From positions 1 through 36,601 of the forward strand of contig CANHDJ010000034.1 of the NCBI GenBank assembly GCA_947459425.1: a stretch of DNA of 36,601 nucleotides, read 5' to 3'. The DNA comes from Ignavibacteria bacterium. GTDB taxonomy: Bacteria > Bacteroidota > Ignavibacteria > Kapaibacteriales > UBA4661. Under the pieces are notes generated by a model. It made no database searches and had not been told where the DNA came from. It saw only the letters and a program-made list of their open reading frames with translations. Shown here in pieces: positions 1-7,961 of the stretch. The translations under genes were made by a program, and so were the position numbers. Each line of letters begins with the position of its first letter. The stretch's first letter is position 1.

Positions 1-61
1 GACGCAAGAGTTTTTGCAGATATTCGACACTTTGGCGAATGGCAGGTAATGGATGGCGCAT
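1..61 (-). CDS. Possible 5' end of a gene running off the left edge
   Basis: On the minus strand an ATG at 61 opens a frame that stays open to the window edge and would begin MRHPLPAIRQSVEYLQKLLR. It is followed upstream (62-140) by AT-rich DNA that could hold its promoter. The plus strand is equally open here and would be the tail of a gene ending with TAG at 61-63 (last residues HFGEWQVMDGA). About 20 codons cannot decide between the two, and no family is recognised. The minus-strand reading is preferred only slightly because it has a natural ATG followed by an amphipathic helix-like sequence. Confidence 0.3.
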   Translation of the reverse strand, partial: MRHPLPAIRQSVEYLQKLLR

Positions 62-141
62 AGTTTTGAAAATAAATTTGTGTAATTATCTTGTAATTAC
101 CAAATATACATAAAATTTATGCACAGGCATTAACTTGAATT

Positions 142-312
142 GGTATTAGATGATTTCAGTTGCAAATATCTGGCATAAGTACAATGAAATAGTCATCCGT
201 CATACCGACGTATGTCGGCATCCACATCGAAAGAGGTAGTATCCACGCCTCCGCAATGGATACCGACCTGCGTCGATATAATAAACTTTTCCAACTAAAA
301 TCATTGAGAACC
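142..312. repeat. MITE-like element with inverted ends enclosing two REP-like hairpins
   Basis: The left end (142-166) reads GGTATTAGATGATTTCAGTT followed by GCAAA. The right end (287-312) is a degenerate inverse whose complement starts GGTTCTCAATGATTTTAGTT. Between them are two REP-like sequences in opposite orientation: 199-224 (GTCAT-N-CCGAC-N4-GTCGG-N-ATCCA type) and 257-275 (its inverse, beginning TGGATACCGACCTGCG). The outer ends can pair, and so can the inner pair, so the element could fold as a nested hairpin. The same end motif and REP-like core recur at 2861-3135. Together with the AT-rich flanks this fills the 62-473 gap; no gene is visible there. Confidence 0.6.
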
Positions 313-473
313 AAATTTTCCTCGCCCCCTGCGTAACAAAAAGTGTGTACAACAAAAAAAAATTCTTAGATTTGTTGCCGATTCGTTAAGGCGCATTGCC
401 CTTAAATAGGTATGTGTCCTTCACAGCATTTGGAGAATTGTTATTTATCACCTTCACCCTGACCGGAAGCGCT

Positions 474-821
474 ATGCAAAACGAAATTGCAACACTCGAA
501 GAAATGTACACGGTTCATAATTCTCAAGTCGTCGAACTTTTTATCGAAGATTATCCTCATCTTTTTCCGATTTTGACGGATGCTTACGAGCATATTGTTA
601 AAATTTTCGGCAAGGCGTTTATTGCCGCGGAACTTCGGCATGAAACCGAACCCGATGAAGAAAACGAAGCCAACGATTTAGAATACCTTTCCGTTCTTAT
701 CAAAACTACCCTTCAGCCCAAGGAAGCACACAAACTCCAAGATAAATTCGATGATGAGTGGTGGCTAGATGTGGAGGAAGACTTGATTGTGATTAGCGTC
801 GAAGTTCCCGAACACGTATAA
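474..821 (+). CDS. Small acidic protein of unknown function
   Basis: A 115-residue acidic protein beginning MQNEIATLEEMYTVHN. It contains a hydrophobic/aromatic stretch around residues 25-45 (HLFPILTDAYEHIVKIFG), an Asp/Glu cluster around 60-75 and a DDEWWLD motif near the C-terminus. It has no signal peptide or membrane segment, so it is probably cytosolic. The ATG at 474 is chosen because a GGAAG lies just upstream (465-469). A TTG start at 396 would add 26 residues that look like translated leader. It stands alone between a repeat element and the E2 gene. The family is not recognised and no function is proposed. Codon use and composition look genuine. Confidence 0.65.
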   Translation: MQNEIATLEEMYTVHNSQVVELFIEDYPHLFPILTDAYEHIVKIFGKAFIAAELRHETEPDEENEANDLEYLSVLIKTTLQPKEAHKLQDKFDDEWWLDVEEDLIVISVEVPEHV

Positions 822-831
822 GAGAAATTGC

Positions 832-886
832 GAAGCAGAAGGCGCTCGTGGCACGATTGAACGCGCCCCCAGTGCTGCTTTCTTCT
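832..886 (+). terminator. Probable terminator hairpin after the small acidic gene
   Basis: Ten bases after the stop codon, AAGCAG (833-838) pairs with CTGCTT (875-880) and GGCGC (841-845) pairs with GCGCC (863-867). A T-rich but interrupted tail follows (TTTCTTCTT). The stem has bulges, so this is a moderate call. Confidence 0.4.
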
Positions 887-962
887 TGGTAATTTCGTAT
901 TTCAGACCTCATTGGTAAATTCCTAATTCGTAATTCATCATTTCCATTCCGGAGTCAGAGCT

Positions 963-2765
963 ATGGCAAAAGTTGATGTGGTCATGCCGAAAATGGGCGA
1001 GTCCATTCAAGAAGGCAAAATTTTGAACTGGCTGAAAAAAGTCGGTGACAAAATTGAACGCGACGAAATTCTTCTCGAAATTTCCACCGACAAAGTTGAT
1101 ACCGAAGTCCCGTCGCCTGTGGCGGGCGTGGTCGCACAACTCTCCTACAACGTCGGTGATACCGTCGAAGTCGGCGTAGTCATTGCCTACATCGAAACCG
1201 ATGTCAATGCTCCCCTGGCGGCAAGCACACCTGCTCCGGCGGCTCCAGCACCTGCACCTGCACCTGCACCTGTTCCTGCACCAGCGCCCGTACCTGCTCC
1301 TGTGGCTGCTGCGCCCGCGCCTCCTGCACCAGCGCCCGCTCTGGCGGCTGCTTCTGGTGGAGCGCTTTTGGATGTGGTTATGCCGAAAATGGGCGAGTCC
1401 ATCCAAGAAGGAAAAATTTTGAATTGGTTGAAGAAAGAAGGCGATAAAGTAGAACGTGACGAAACCATTCTCGAAATTTCTACCGACAAGGTTGACACCG
1501 AAGTTCCGTCGCCTGTTGGTGGTATTTTGGCAAAAATTCTCTTCCAAGTGGGTGATACCGTCGAAGTTGGCAAAGTGATTGCGCAAATTTCGACGGGAGC
1601 AAGTGCTTCTGCGGCTTCCGCCCCAGCACCTGCGCCTGCACCTGCGCCTGCACCAATGCCAGCCTCCATGCCCGCTCCGGCAAATATTGCCCAAGCACCT
1701 GCGCCCACGCCTGTATTTACGACCGCTTCCGCCCCTGTCCATGCTGGCGGAGAAGTTTCCCGCAGTTCCGGCGGACGTTTTTACTCCCCGCTTGTCCGCT
1801 CCATTGCGAAGACCGAAGGCGTGTCGCAAGGCGAGTTAGACGCTATTGCAGGGACGGGCTTAGAAGGTCGTGTGACGAAAAATGACATCATGGGCTTTTT
1901 GCAAAACAGAGGCAAAACGCCGATGCCTGTGGCAGCACCAGTCTCGCCATCCGCGCCTGCTGCACCGTCCGCACCCGCTCCAATGGCTGCTGCACCTGCG
2001 GCTCCCGTTGCTGTTACGCCGGGCGATGAGCAGATTTACAAAAAATATGGTCAGAATATTGAAATTATCCCGATGGACAGAGTGCGTGAGCGCATTGCCG
2101 TCCATATGGTGCAGTCCGTCCATACGTCGCCGCACGTAACGCTTATTGCGGAAGCGGATGTGACCAATATTGTTCGCCTCCGCGAGCGATACAGAGCAGA
2201 GTTTGAGAAGCGCGAGGGGCAAAAACTCACCTTTACGCCGTTCTTTATTCACGGTATCATCGAAGCTGTGAAAAAATGTCCGATGGTGAATGTGAGCGTA
2301 GAAGGCACAAAAGTGATTCGTCATAAGAGCGTGAATTTTGGCATGGCAACCGCATTGCCCGATGGAAACTTGATTGTTCCCGTTATCAAAAATGCCGATA
2401 TGCAAAGTTTCACCGGAATCGCCCGTAGTGTGAACGACCTCGCCACGCGCGCCCGCGCTAAGAAACTTGCTCCGGACGATATTTCCGGCGGCACTATCAC
2501 GCTGACAAACTTTGGCACATTCAATATTCTTACCGGAACACCGATTATCAACCAGCCGCAATGCGCTATCGTGGGCTTGGGAGCAATGGAAAAGCGTCCC
2601 GTCGTCCGCGAACTTGATGGACAGGATGTTGTAACCATACGCACCATGAGCTACTTGTCCGTCACGGTTGACCATCGTGTTATTGATGGTATGATCGGCG
2701 GTCAGTTCTTGAAGGCTATCGTTGATACGATTCAAGGAATGAACGAGAATACGGTTCGGATTTAA
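963..2765 (+). CDS. 2-oxoacid dehydrogenase complex E2, dihydrolipoyllysine acyltransferase with two lipoyl domains
   Basis: Core E2 subunit of a 2-oxoacid dehydrogenase complex (2-oxoglutarate, pyruvate or branched-chain type). It moves the acyl group from its lipoyl arm to CoA. Domain order in 600 residues: lipoyl domain 1 (about 2-80, lipoylated Lys44 in TDKVD), Ala/Pro linker, lipoyl domain 2 (about 134-210, Lys176), second Ala/Pro linker, peripheral subunit-binding domain (about 273-312), third linker, catalytic domain (about 360-600) with the HRVIDG motif (His571, Asp575). The two lipoyl domains are almost identical over their first 45 residues. GGAG (951-954) lies 8 nt before the ATG. 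No E1 or E3 gene is nearby, so the substrate cannot be fixed. The TDKVDTEVPSP lipoyl signature is common in SucB-like and branched-chain E2s. A strong terminator follows. Confidence 0.93.
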   Translation: MAKVDVVMPKMGESIQEGKILNWLKKVGDKIERDEILLEISTDKVDTEVPSPVAGVVAQLSYNVGDTVEVGVVIAYIETDVNAPLAASTPAPAAPAPAPAPAPVPAPAPVPAPVAAAPAPPAPAPALAAASGGALLDVVMPKMGESIQEGKILNWLKKEGDKVERDETILEISTDKVDTEVPSPVGGILAKILFQVGDTVEVGKVIAQISTGASASAASAPAPAPAPAPAPMPASMPAPANIAQAPAPTPVFTTASAPVHAGGEVSRSSGGRFYSPLVRSIAKTEGVSQGELDAIAGTGLEGRVTKNDIMGFLQNRGKTPMPVAAPVSPSAPAAPSAPAPMAAAPAAPVAVTPGDEQIYKKYGQNIEIIPMDRVRERIAVHMVQSVHTSPHVTLIAEADVTNIVRLRERYRAEFEKREGQKLTFTPFFIHGIIEAVKKCPMVNVSVEGTKVIRHKSVNFGMATALPDGNLIVPVIKNADMQSFTGIARSVNDLATRARAKKLAPDDISGGTITLTNFGTFNILTGTPIINQPQCAIVGLGAMEKRPVVRELDGQDVVTIRTMSYLSVTVDHRVIDGMIGGQFLKAIVDTIQGMNENTVRI

Positions 2766-2785
2766 GAATATTCGCCCGAAAAACA

Positions 2786-2827
2786 AAGCCCGCACCGCCT
2801 CATAAATAGGGCGGGGCGGGCTTTTTT
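2786..2827 (+). terminator. Strong intrinsic terminator of the E2 gene
   Basis: AAGCCCGC-A-CCGCC pairs with GGCGG-G-GCGGGCTT (one A/G mismatch) around a short AT-rich loop, followed by a run of six T. It starts about 20 nt after the E2 stop codon. Confidence 0.85.
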
Positions 2828-2860
2828 GTGACTTTTTTCTTTTTTTCTGATACGTTTTTC

Positions 2861-3135
2861 GGTTCTAAACGATTGTAGTTGGAAAAAGGTTGTCATGCCG
2901 ACGTAGATCAGCATCCATTGGAAAAGCACGAATACTTATACCATTTTAGGTTCTAAATGATTTCAGTTGGAAAGGCAACATGAGTCATCGGAGAAGCAAG
3001 GTTTAATGCGGTCATTAAATCACGGGTTTTTAGCCCTATGCGTTGTTTAACGATAAGGACAAAATGCTAAAAGCCGCTTTGTTACTTGGCTATCACGATG
3101 TTTTTGTACCATTATTGTTTCCAACATTTAGAACC
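2861..3135. repeat. Second cluster of the interspersed end-motif / REP-like repeat
   Basis: A motif of the form GGTTCTAAATGATTTCAGTT-GGAAA occurs at 2861-2886 and 2949-2973 in direct orientation. A shortened inverse copy (TTTCCAACATTTAGAACC) lies at 3118-3135. Between the first two is a degenerate REP-like sequence at 2892-2917 matching the copy at 199-224. The pair 2949/3135 bounds a 187-bp unit with inverted ends, and the flanking bases (ATTTT before, AAAAT after) extend the pairing. The 2974-3116 interior has no recognisable gene. This fills most of the 566-nt space before the Crp-type gene; 3136-3331 shows nothing further that can be named. Confidence 0.55.
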
Positions 3136-3331
3136 GCAAAATAGTCATTTTACAATTTAAAAAGTATGAGAATAGATATATTTACCCCCAATACCATCCA
3201 AAACGTATGAATAGAAAAAGGATGGAGAACCCAGCGGCTCTCTTGCATGATTCTCCTTAAAAGCCGCAACAAACAAAGCATTACGGCGTAATTTCATGAT
3301 ACCCGACGCTTTTTTCAGAATTGCAAAGCCC

Positions 3332-3937
3332 ATGAACGATAAACGCACAATCATACCCGCTAAGGAAGAAATTATTGCCAGCATGAGCCGCCTTTATACG
3401 ACACTTTCGCAAGAGTGTCAGTGCGATATGGCAGCTGTATCGCAAGTGCAGATGTTTGAGAAATCAACGTTTTTGGTGGAGGAAGGGCAGCTTGCCAATT
3501 CGTTCTATTTTATTGCGTCCGGTGCCGCTCGTGCTTACTATGTGAAGGGTGACAAAAATATTACGGCGTGGTTTGCGTTTGAACATCAGTTCATCAATGC
3601 TCTCGACAGTTATTTTCGCAACGTCCCCAGCCCGCATTATATCGAGCTTTTGGAGCAAAGTATTGTATGGGAAATTACCAAAAAAAATGCCCTTGTCATC
3701 GCAAAAAAGCATCGTGATTTTGAGGCACTCAGCAATAAAATTATTCTCACCACCCTTCTCAGCTTGAATGACCATGTTGTTTCGTTACGATTTGGTACGG
3801 CAAAAGAACGCTATGACAGTCTTCTCGCTTCCCGCCCCGATATTACCAATCGTGTGCCACTCCACCATATTGCTTCCTATCTGGGAATTACGATGGAAAC
3901 CTTGAGCAGAATTCGCAATCCGAAAAACGGAATTTGA
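3332..3937 (+). CDS. Crp/Fnr-family transcriptional regulator
   Basis: About 201 residues with the layout of a Bacteroidota-type Crp/Fnr regulator. An N-terminal cyclic-nucleotide-binding-like beta-roll (FEKSTFLVEEGQLANSFYF, then IASGAARAYY) is followed by a long dimerisation helix and a C-terminal winged helix (HHIASYLGITMETLSRIR). The canonical Arg-Ser phosphate cassette for cAMP is not evident, so a different or no ligand is likely, as in many members. No good ribosome-binding site separates the possible starts at 3296, 3332 and 3383. The last gives the usual ~185-residue length; 3332 is a compromise. The next gene, DUF4386, starts 116 nt later on the same strand and may be a target. Confidence 0.85.
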   Translation: MNDKRTIIPAKEEIIASMSRLYTTLSQECQCDMAAVSQVQMFEKSTFLVEEGQLANSFYFIASGAARAYYVKGDKNITAWFAFEHQFINALDSYFRNVPSPHYIELLEQSIVWEITKKNALVIAKKHRDFEALSNKIILTTLLSLNDHVVSLRFGTAKERYDSLLASRPDITNRVPLHHIASYLGITMETLSRIRNPKNGI

Positions 3938-4053
3938 TATATGTCAATGGAAGTGTGCTTCCTTGTGTGGTAGATTTGCTGAAAAACAAACTGTCTATTC
4001 GTTTTTCAACGAAGAAATACCATGCTCAACACCCAATAACCATCTTGTGTGCT

Positions 4054-4761
4054 ATGAATGAATTTGTCCGTTCACGTAAAAATACCGCTCGCTATGCAGG
4101 GTTGCTATACCTACTCCTAGCAATTACGGCTGGTTTTAGCCTTATGGTGCTGCCATCGAAGATTATTGTCAAGGGCGATGCACCGTCAACGCTCCAAAAT
4201 CTTCTCACACACGAAGTATTGGTGCGGTGGGTGATGGTTTCACACTTCGCTTGCCATAGTATTTTTTTACTTTTAGCCATGACCTTGCATCGGCTTTTCA
4301 AAGGCGTTCATGAGCATTCCGCATGGCTTATGGTGATGTTTGTAGCGGTGCAAGTGCCGCTTGTTTTTGTTGGTGAAGTCTTTAGCTATTCAGCACTGAT
4401 GATTGCAAAGGGAGAGTTGATGCAATCGCTGGAAGCCCTACACAAGGCTGATTTCGTCATGCTTTTTCTCAAAATTCGCTCCTACTGTTTTCTCTCGGCA
4501 CAAGTGTTCTGGGGGCTGTGGCTTATTCCGTTGGGGCGATTAGTATTTGCTTCGGGCTTTATGTCGCGTATTTTGGGTGTGATGCTTGTGTCCGGTGGCA
4601 TAGCATACCTTATACAAACGGCTGCGTATCTACTCGTGCCAGATCAATCCTCAACAATTATATCAGTCGTGTATCCCGTTCATACCATTGCGGAAATCTC
4701 CATGATTCTCTGGTTGCTCATTGTCGGAACAACCGATAAAGCCAATGTTTCATCTTCATAA
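4054..4761 (+). CDS. DUF4386-family integral membrane protein
   Basis: A 235-residue hydrophobic protein starting MNEFVRSRKNTARYAGLLYL. The short basic N-terminus (RSRKNTARYAG) followed by a first membrane helix and a conserved extracytoplasmic loop is typical of DUF4386. About six membrane segments are visible. Function is unknown for the family; members often sit beside regulators or stress genes in Bacteroidota. Upstream, the frame is open to a TTG that overlaps the stop of the Crp-type gene, but the ATG at 4054 begins exactly where the family signature begins. The next gene follows after 11 nt, so the two are probably cotranscribed. Confidence 0.8.
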   Translation: MNEFVRSRKNTARYAGLLYLLLAITAGFSLMVLPSKIIVKGDAPSTLQNLLTHEVLVRWVMVSHFACHSIFLLLAMTLHRLFKGVHEHSAWLMVMFVAVQVPLVFVGEVFSYSALMIAKGELMQSLEALHKADFVMLFLKIRSYCFLSAQVFWGLWLIPLGRLVFASGFMSRILGVMLVSGGIAYLIQTAAYLLVPDQSSTIISVVYPVHTIAEISMILWLLIVGTTDKANVSSS

Positions 4762-4772
4762 TACTCAAAACT

Positions 4773-5180
4773 ATGCTTGACAATCAGCCAATCCCAACAA
4801 AACTCAAACTTGCCGCACTCTGGACTTCCACGATGTTTTTCTACGTCTATGGTGATTATTTTTCGCTGTACTTGCCGAATCATATTCAGCACCTCATGGA
4901 AGGCAAAACCCCGATGGGCGCTACTTCGCCCGTGATACTGCTTTCGTTCTCGCTTCTCATGGCAATTCCCAGCCTGATGATTTCGCTATCGGTATTCTTG
5001 AAACCGAAAATCAACCGTATTGCAAATATCACGGCGGGCATTATCTTTACGCTCATTATGCTGCTCATTTTCGTTACGTCTGTCGCGGACGCATGGTTGA
5101 TGTTTTACTCATTCTACGCGGCAGTGGAGTCAGTGCTGACGCTTGTGATTGTTCGGCTTGCGTGGAAGTGGGAAAGGTAA
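4773..5180 (+). CDS. DUF6326-family small membrane protein
   Basis: A 135-residue protein with four predicted membrane helices. The N-terminal block KLAALWTSTMFFYVYGDYF, the central AIPSLMISLSVFLKPKINR and the C-terminal RLAWKWER match the DUF6326 pattern as remembered from Bacteroidota. Biochemical function is unknown. It follows the DUF4386 gene by 11 nt on the same strand, so a Crp-DUF4386-DUF6326 unit is likely. Downstream is lnt, 55 nt away. Confidence 0.75.
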   Translation: MLDNQPIPTKLKLAALWTSTMFFYVYGDYFSLYLPNHIQHLMEGKTPMGATSPVILLSFSLLMAIPSLMISLSVFLKPKINRIANITAGIIFTLIMLLIFVTSVADAWLMFYSFYAAVESVLTLVIVRLAWKWER

Positions 5181-5235
5181 GTTTCTCGCCACGTAGCGAA
5201 GATTATAATTTGTAGTGCTATATTGCGGTGGAATA

Positions 5236-7017
5236 ATGCGAAGTTTATTCTCGTCGTCCTTCGTTTTCTCGTCATTATCCATCATCAACCGCATGAAATC
5301 TCGTTTTCTTCCGACCACTCGTACGGCGCTTTTGCTCACTCTTTCCGGTGTCTGCCTTGGAATTGGTTTTGCACCTTTGCCCTTGGGTATTCTTGCCTAT
5401 TGTGGGTTTATTCCGCTTTTAATAGTCTTGGAAACAACCGAAAGTGCTTGGCAAACACTTCGGCGCTTATACTGGGCATTTTTTGTTTTTCATGGCGCAA
5501 GCAATTGGTGGGTTAGTTCATGGCAGCGCGAAGCAGACCCATACTTGATGATAGCAGGTTTGACGCTCTGGATAGGTCATCCATTCTTTTTCGCGGTGCC
5601 GATGCTGGCGTATAAAGCGCTTCACAAGAGGCTTGGACGTACGGTAGCGCTCGGTATGCTCCCATTTCTTTGGACGGCGTTTGAATGGTTGCACAGTTTG
5701 GGCGAAGCCTCGTACCCTTGGCAAGCGCTTGGCTACACACAAGCATACTACACACCTGTCGTGCAGATTGCCGATATTACAGGCGTTTGGGGACTGACGT
5801 GGCTGATTGTTGCGGTGAATGCGCTCTTGGCATCCATTTGGTTCAAAGCAAGCGAAAACGTTGCCAGAAGTGACTCCTTTGCAGTGCGGCTTACCAAAAC
5901 GCTCTATTTGTGCCGTTTGCAGGTCGTTGGAGTGCTAGCACTGGCGTTGGCTGTCCTTGGGTATGGCATCATGCAGATTCGCAATTTTCAGCATTCACAC
6001 CTTACCAAGTCGCATAAAACGGTCTCTGTTGGCATCATTCAGCCCAATATCAACCCTTGGGGCAAATGGCAAGGCAGTGCGCAAGAGCAGGTCAATCTCC
6101 ACGTACGCTTGGCGGATTCACTGCGGCAGAATCTCCCCAAAGGCTTATCAAATCTTGATTTCACGCTTTGGAGCGAGACGGCTATTCCGTATCGTTTGCT
6201 CATTCAACAAAATTTTCCGTATTTGGATGCACTCAAAACATGGACAGACAGCACAGGAACAGCGATTGTAAGCGGTCTGCCGACCGATCGCATTTATCGC
6301 AGTCGCTCGGAAGCGCCCGTTACGGCATCGGTCATTCCGCGAATGTTTGACACACTTTACTCGGAAAGTTTCAACTCCGCTATGGTTCTTGCTCCGCAGA
6401 CAATCATTAGCTATCCCGACGCTTTTACACCCTTTCCACCAAGCATCCCGATTCATCGCAAAATGAAACTCACACCGCTTGCCGAGCGCGTTCCCTATGC
6501 TGAAGCGCTGTCGTTTGCCGTCAAAGCGCTCACCTGGGGCGTTGGCATTTCAGGATGGGGCTTGGGGCGTGTGCAGAAGCCGCTTCCCCTTATACGGAAC
6601 AGTGGCGATACGGTTCAGATTGGTATGGTCATTTGCATTGAGTCCATTTACCCTGATTTTGTTGCAGAATATACCCGCAAAGGCGCAACCGTACTTGCAG
6701 TAATAACCAATGATGGTTGGTTTAATCACACTCCGGGACCGGAACAACACTATATGATAGCAGCAATGCGAGCAGTGGAATCAAAGCGGTATTTGCTACG
6801 CTGCGGAAACACAGGGGTTTCGGGTTTTCTCACGCCACTTGGAACATCGCTTCGGCGCAGCGAGATTGATACCCAAACCGCCCTAGCAGAGCGCGTTCCG
6901 CTTCTTTCAGAACAAACACTGTACGCACGGTTTGGCGATTGGCTGCCAAGCGGGGCGCTCGTACTATCGTTGGTGGTGATGGCTTATGCCGTTGTTGTTC
7001 ACAGCCGACGCGGGTGA
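5236..7017 (+). CDS. lnt: Apolipoprotein N-acyltransferase
   Basis: Adds the third acyl chain to the N-terminal cysteine of lipoproteins at the inner membrane. An N-terminal block of about six membrane helices is followed by a periplasmic nitrilase-fold domain and a last C-terminal helix. The nitrilase triad is visible as Glu in LWSETAIPY, Lys in KMKLTPLAERVPY and Cys in MVICIESIYPDF (about Glu314, Lys411, Cys467 from this start). The usual WPETA is WSETA here. About 593 residues, longer than the E. coli enzyme (512). A GGTGGA precedes the ATG at 5236; the ATG at 5293 is an alternative that would place the first helix closer to the N-terminus. Confidence 0.92.
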   Translation: MRSLFSSSFVFSSLSIINRMKSRFLPTTRTALLLTLSGVCLGIGFAPLPLGILAYCGFIPLLIVLETTESAWQTLRRLYWAFFVFHGASNWWVSSWQREADPYLMIAGLTLWIGHPFFFAVPMLAYKALHKRLGRTVALGMLPFLWTAFEWLHSLGEASYPWQALGYTQAYYTPVVQIADITGVWGLTWLIVAVNALLASIWFKASENVARSDSFAVRLTKTLYLCRLQVVGVLALALAVLGYGIMQIRNFQHSHLTKSHKTVSVGIIQPNINPWGKWQGSAQEQVNLHVRLADSLRQNLPKGLSNLDFTLWSETAIPYRLLIQQNFPYLDALKTWTDSTGTAIVSGLPTDRIYRSRSEAPVTASVIPRMFDTLYSESFNSAMVLAPQTIISYPDAFTPFPPSIPIHRKMKLTPLAERVPYAEALSFAVKALTWGVGISGWGLGRVQKPLPLIRNSGDTVQIGMVICIESIYPDFVAEYTRKGATVLAVITNDGWFNHTPGPEQHYMIAAMRAVESKRYLLRCGNTGVSGFLTPLGTSLRRSEIDTQTALAERVPLLSEQTLYARFGDWLPSGALVLSLVVMAYAVVVHSRRG

Positions 7018-7229
7018 AAAAGCGTGAGAAGGGCGAAGAGCAGACTACCTTTGCACTCCTCTCGAACGACGGCAGCAGAATATTTTGAGCAACGAAGAAC
7101 CAATCTTTTTTTGTAGATTGCAGGGAATAAGCGTGGTTTTGCACAACATTTTGTGTATTTTATTCGTCTATGAGCTAAACGGGGTTGGCAACGGATTGTA
7201 CCCCTTTTGCCTTTTACACCCATACCTTC

Positions 7230-7895
7230 ATGAACGGTTCATTGGAACAACGCGGCTTCAACGAAATACCTCCTGAACAAGTCTATGCTGAACAAGTTCG
7301 TTTCGACGAGCGCAAGCGTGCATTTGAGCAGGAAGCTCTGCCGTACATGGACTCGGTGTATCATTTTGCCTATAATCTTACGGGCAATGGCGAAGATGCC
7401 CGCGATCTGCTCCAAGAGACGTATTTGAAGGCATTTCGCTTTTTTGACAGTTTTCAGCGTGGAACTAATTGCAAGGCATGGTTGTTTCAAATCTCGAAGA
7501 ACTCTTTCATCAACCGTTACCGCAAACAATCTCGTGAGCCAGACAAAGTGCGGTACGACGATATTGAGGATTTTTATGAAATACTTCGTCCAGTCTTTGC
7601 TGATGCGAATAATCTTGAGGAAGCGCTTTTTAATACGCTTTTGGATGACGAAGTTACCGCCGCGCTTCAGTCCTTGCCTGAAGCATTCCGCTCGGTGTTG
7701 ATTTTAAGCGATATTGAAAGCATGACCTACGAAGAGATAGCAGAAATACTGGATTGTCCGATTGGTACTGTTCGCTCGCGCCTCCACCGAGCGCGAAAAA
7801 TTCTTCGCGACCAACTCTATTTTTACGCCAAAAACAAAGGCTTCACCGACAGTTCGCCGCCTCCTTCGGCGGGCAAAAGTGCCGAACCACCCTAG
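7230..7895 (+). CDS. ECF-type RNA polymerase sigma factor (RpoE-like)
   Basis: A 221-residue sigma factor of the extracytoplasmic-function type. Sigma-2 region at about 35-102 (DSVYHFAYNLTGNGEDARDL, then the -10 recognition segment KAWLFQISKNSFINRYR) and sigma-4 region at about 140-195 (LPEAFRSVLILSDIESMTYE, then IGTVRSRLHRARK). The C-terminal 20 residues are Ser/Pro-rich and disordered. The ATG at 7230 is chosen over a TTG at 7185. The next gene, 66 nt on, encodes a membrane anti-sigma factor, which is the usual partner and suggests control by envelope signals. The 7018-7229 upstream region contains no gene; TTGCAC near 7140 and TATTCG near 7162 could be a promoter but are not convincing. 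Confidence 0.92.
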   Translation: MNGSLEQRGFNEIPPEQVYAEQVRFDERKRAFEQEALPYMDSVYHFAYNLTGNGEDARDLLQETYLKAFRFFDSFQRGTNCKAWLFQISKNSFINRYRKQSREPDKVRYDDIEDFYEILRPVFADANNLEEALFNTLLDDEVTAALQSLPEAFRSVLILSDIESMTYEEIAEILDCPIGTVRSRLHRARKILRDQLYFYAKNKGFTDSSPPPSAGKSAEPP

Positions 7896-7961
7896 AATGA
7901 CCACAACATTGCGATAAGTATTGGATCCACTTCACCATTCCACGATTCCTAAGCAGCAGTC

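Noticed and set aside
909-1829. Long open frames antisense to the E2 gene (up to 306 codons)
   Set aside because: They arise from the low-complexity Ala/Pro linker DNA. The products are Arg/Gly/Cys-rich nonsense, while the plus-strand frame has clear lipoyl and catalytic domains.
4518-4739. Overlapping 73-codon frame inside the DUF4386 gene
   Set aside because: Shadow frame with Cys-rich random composition; the DUF4386 reading is continuous.
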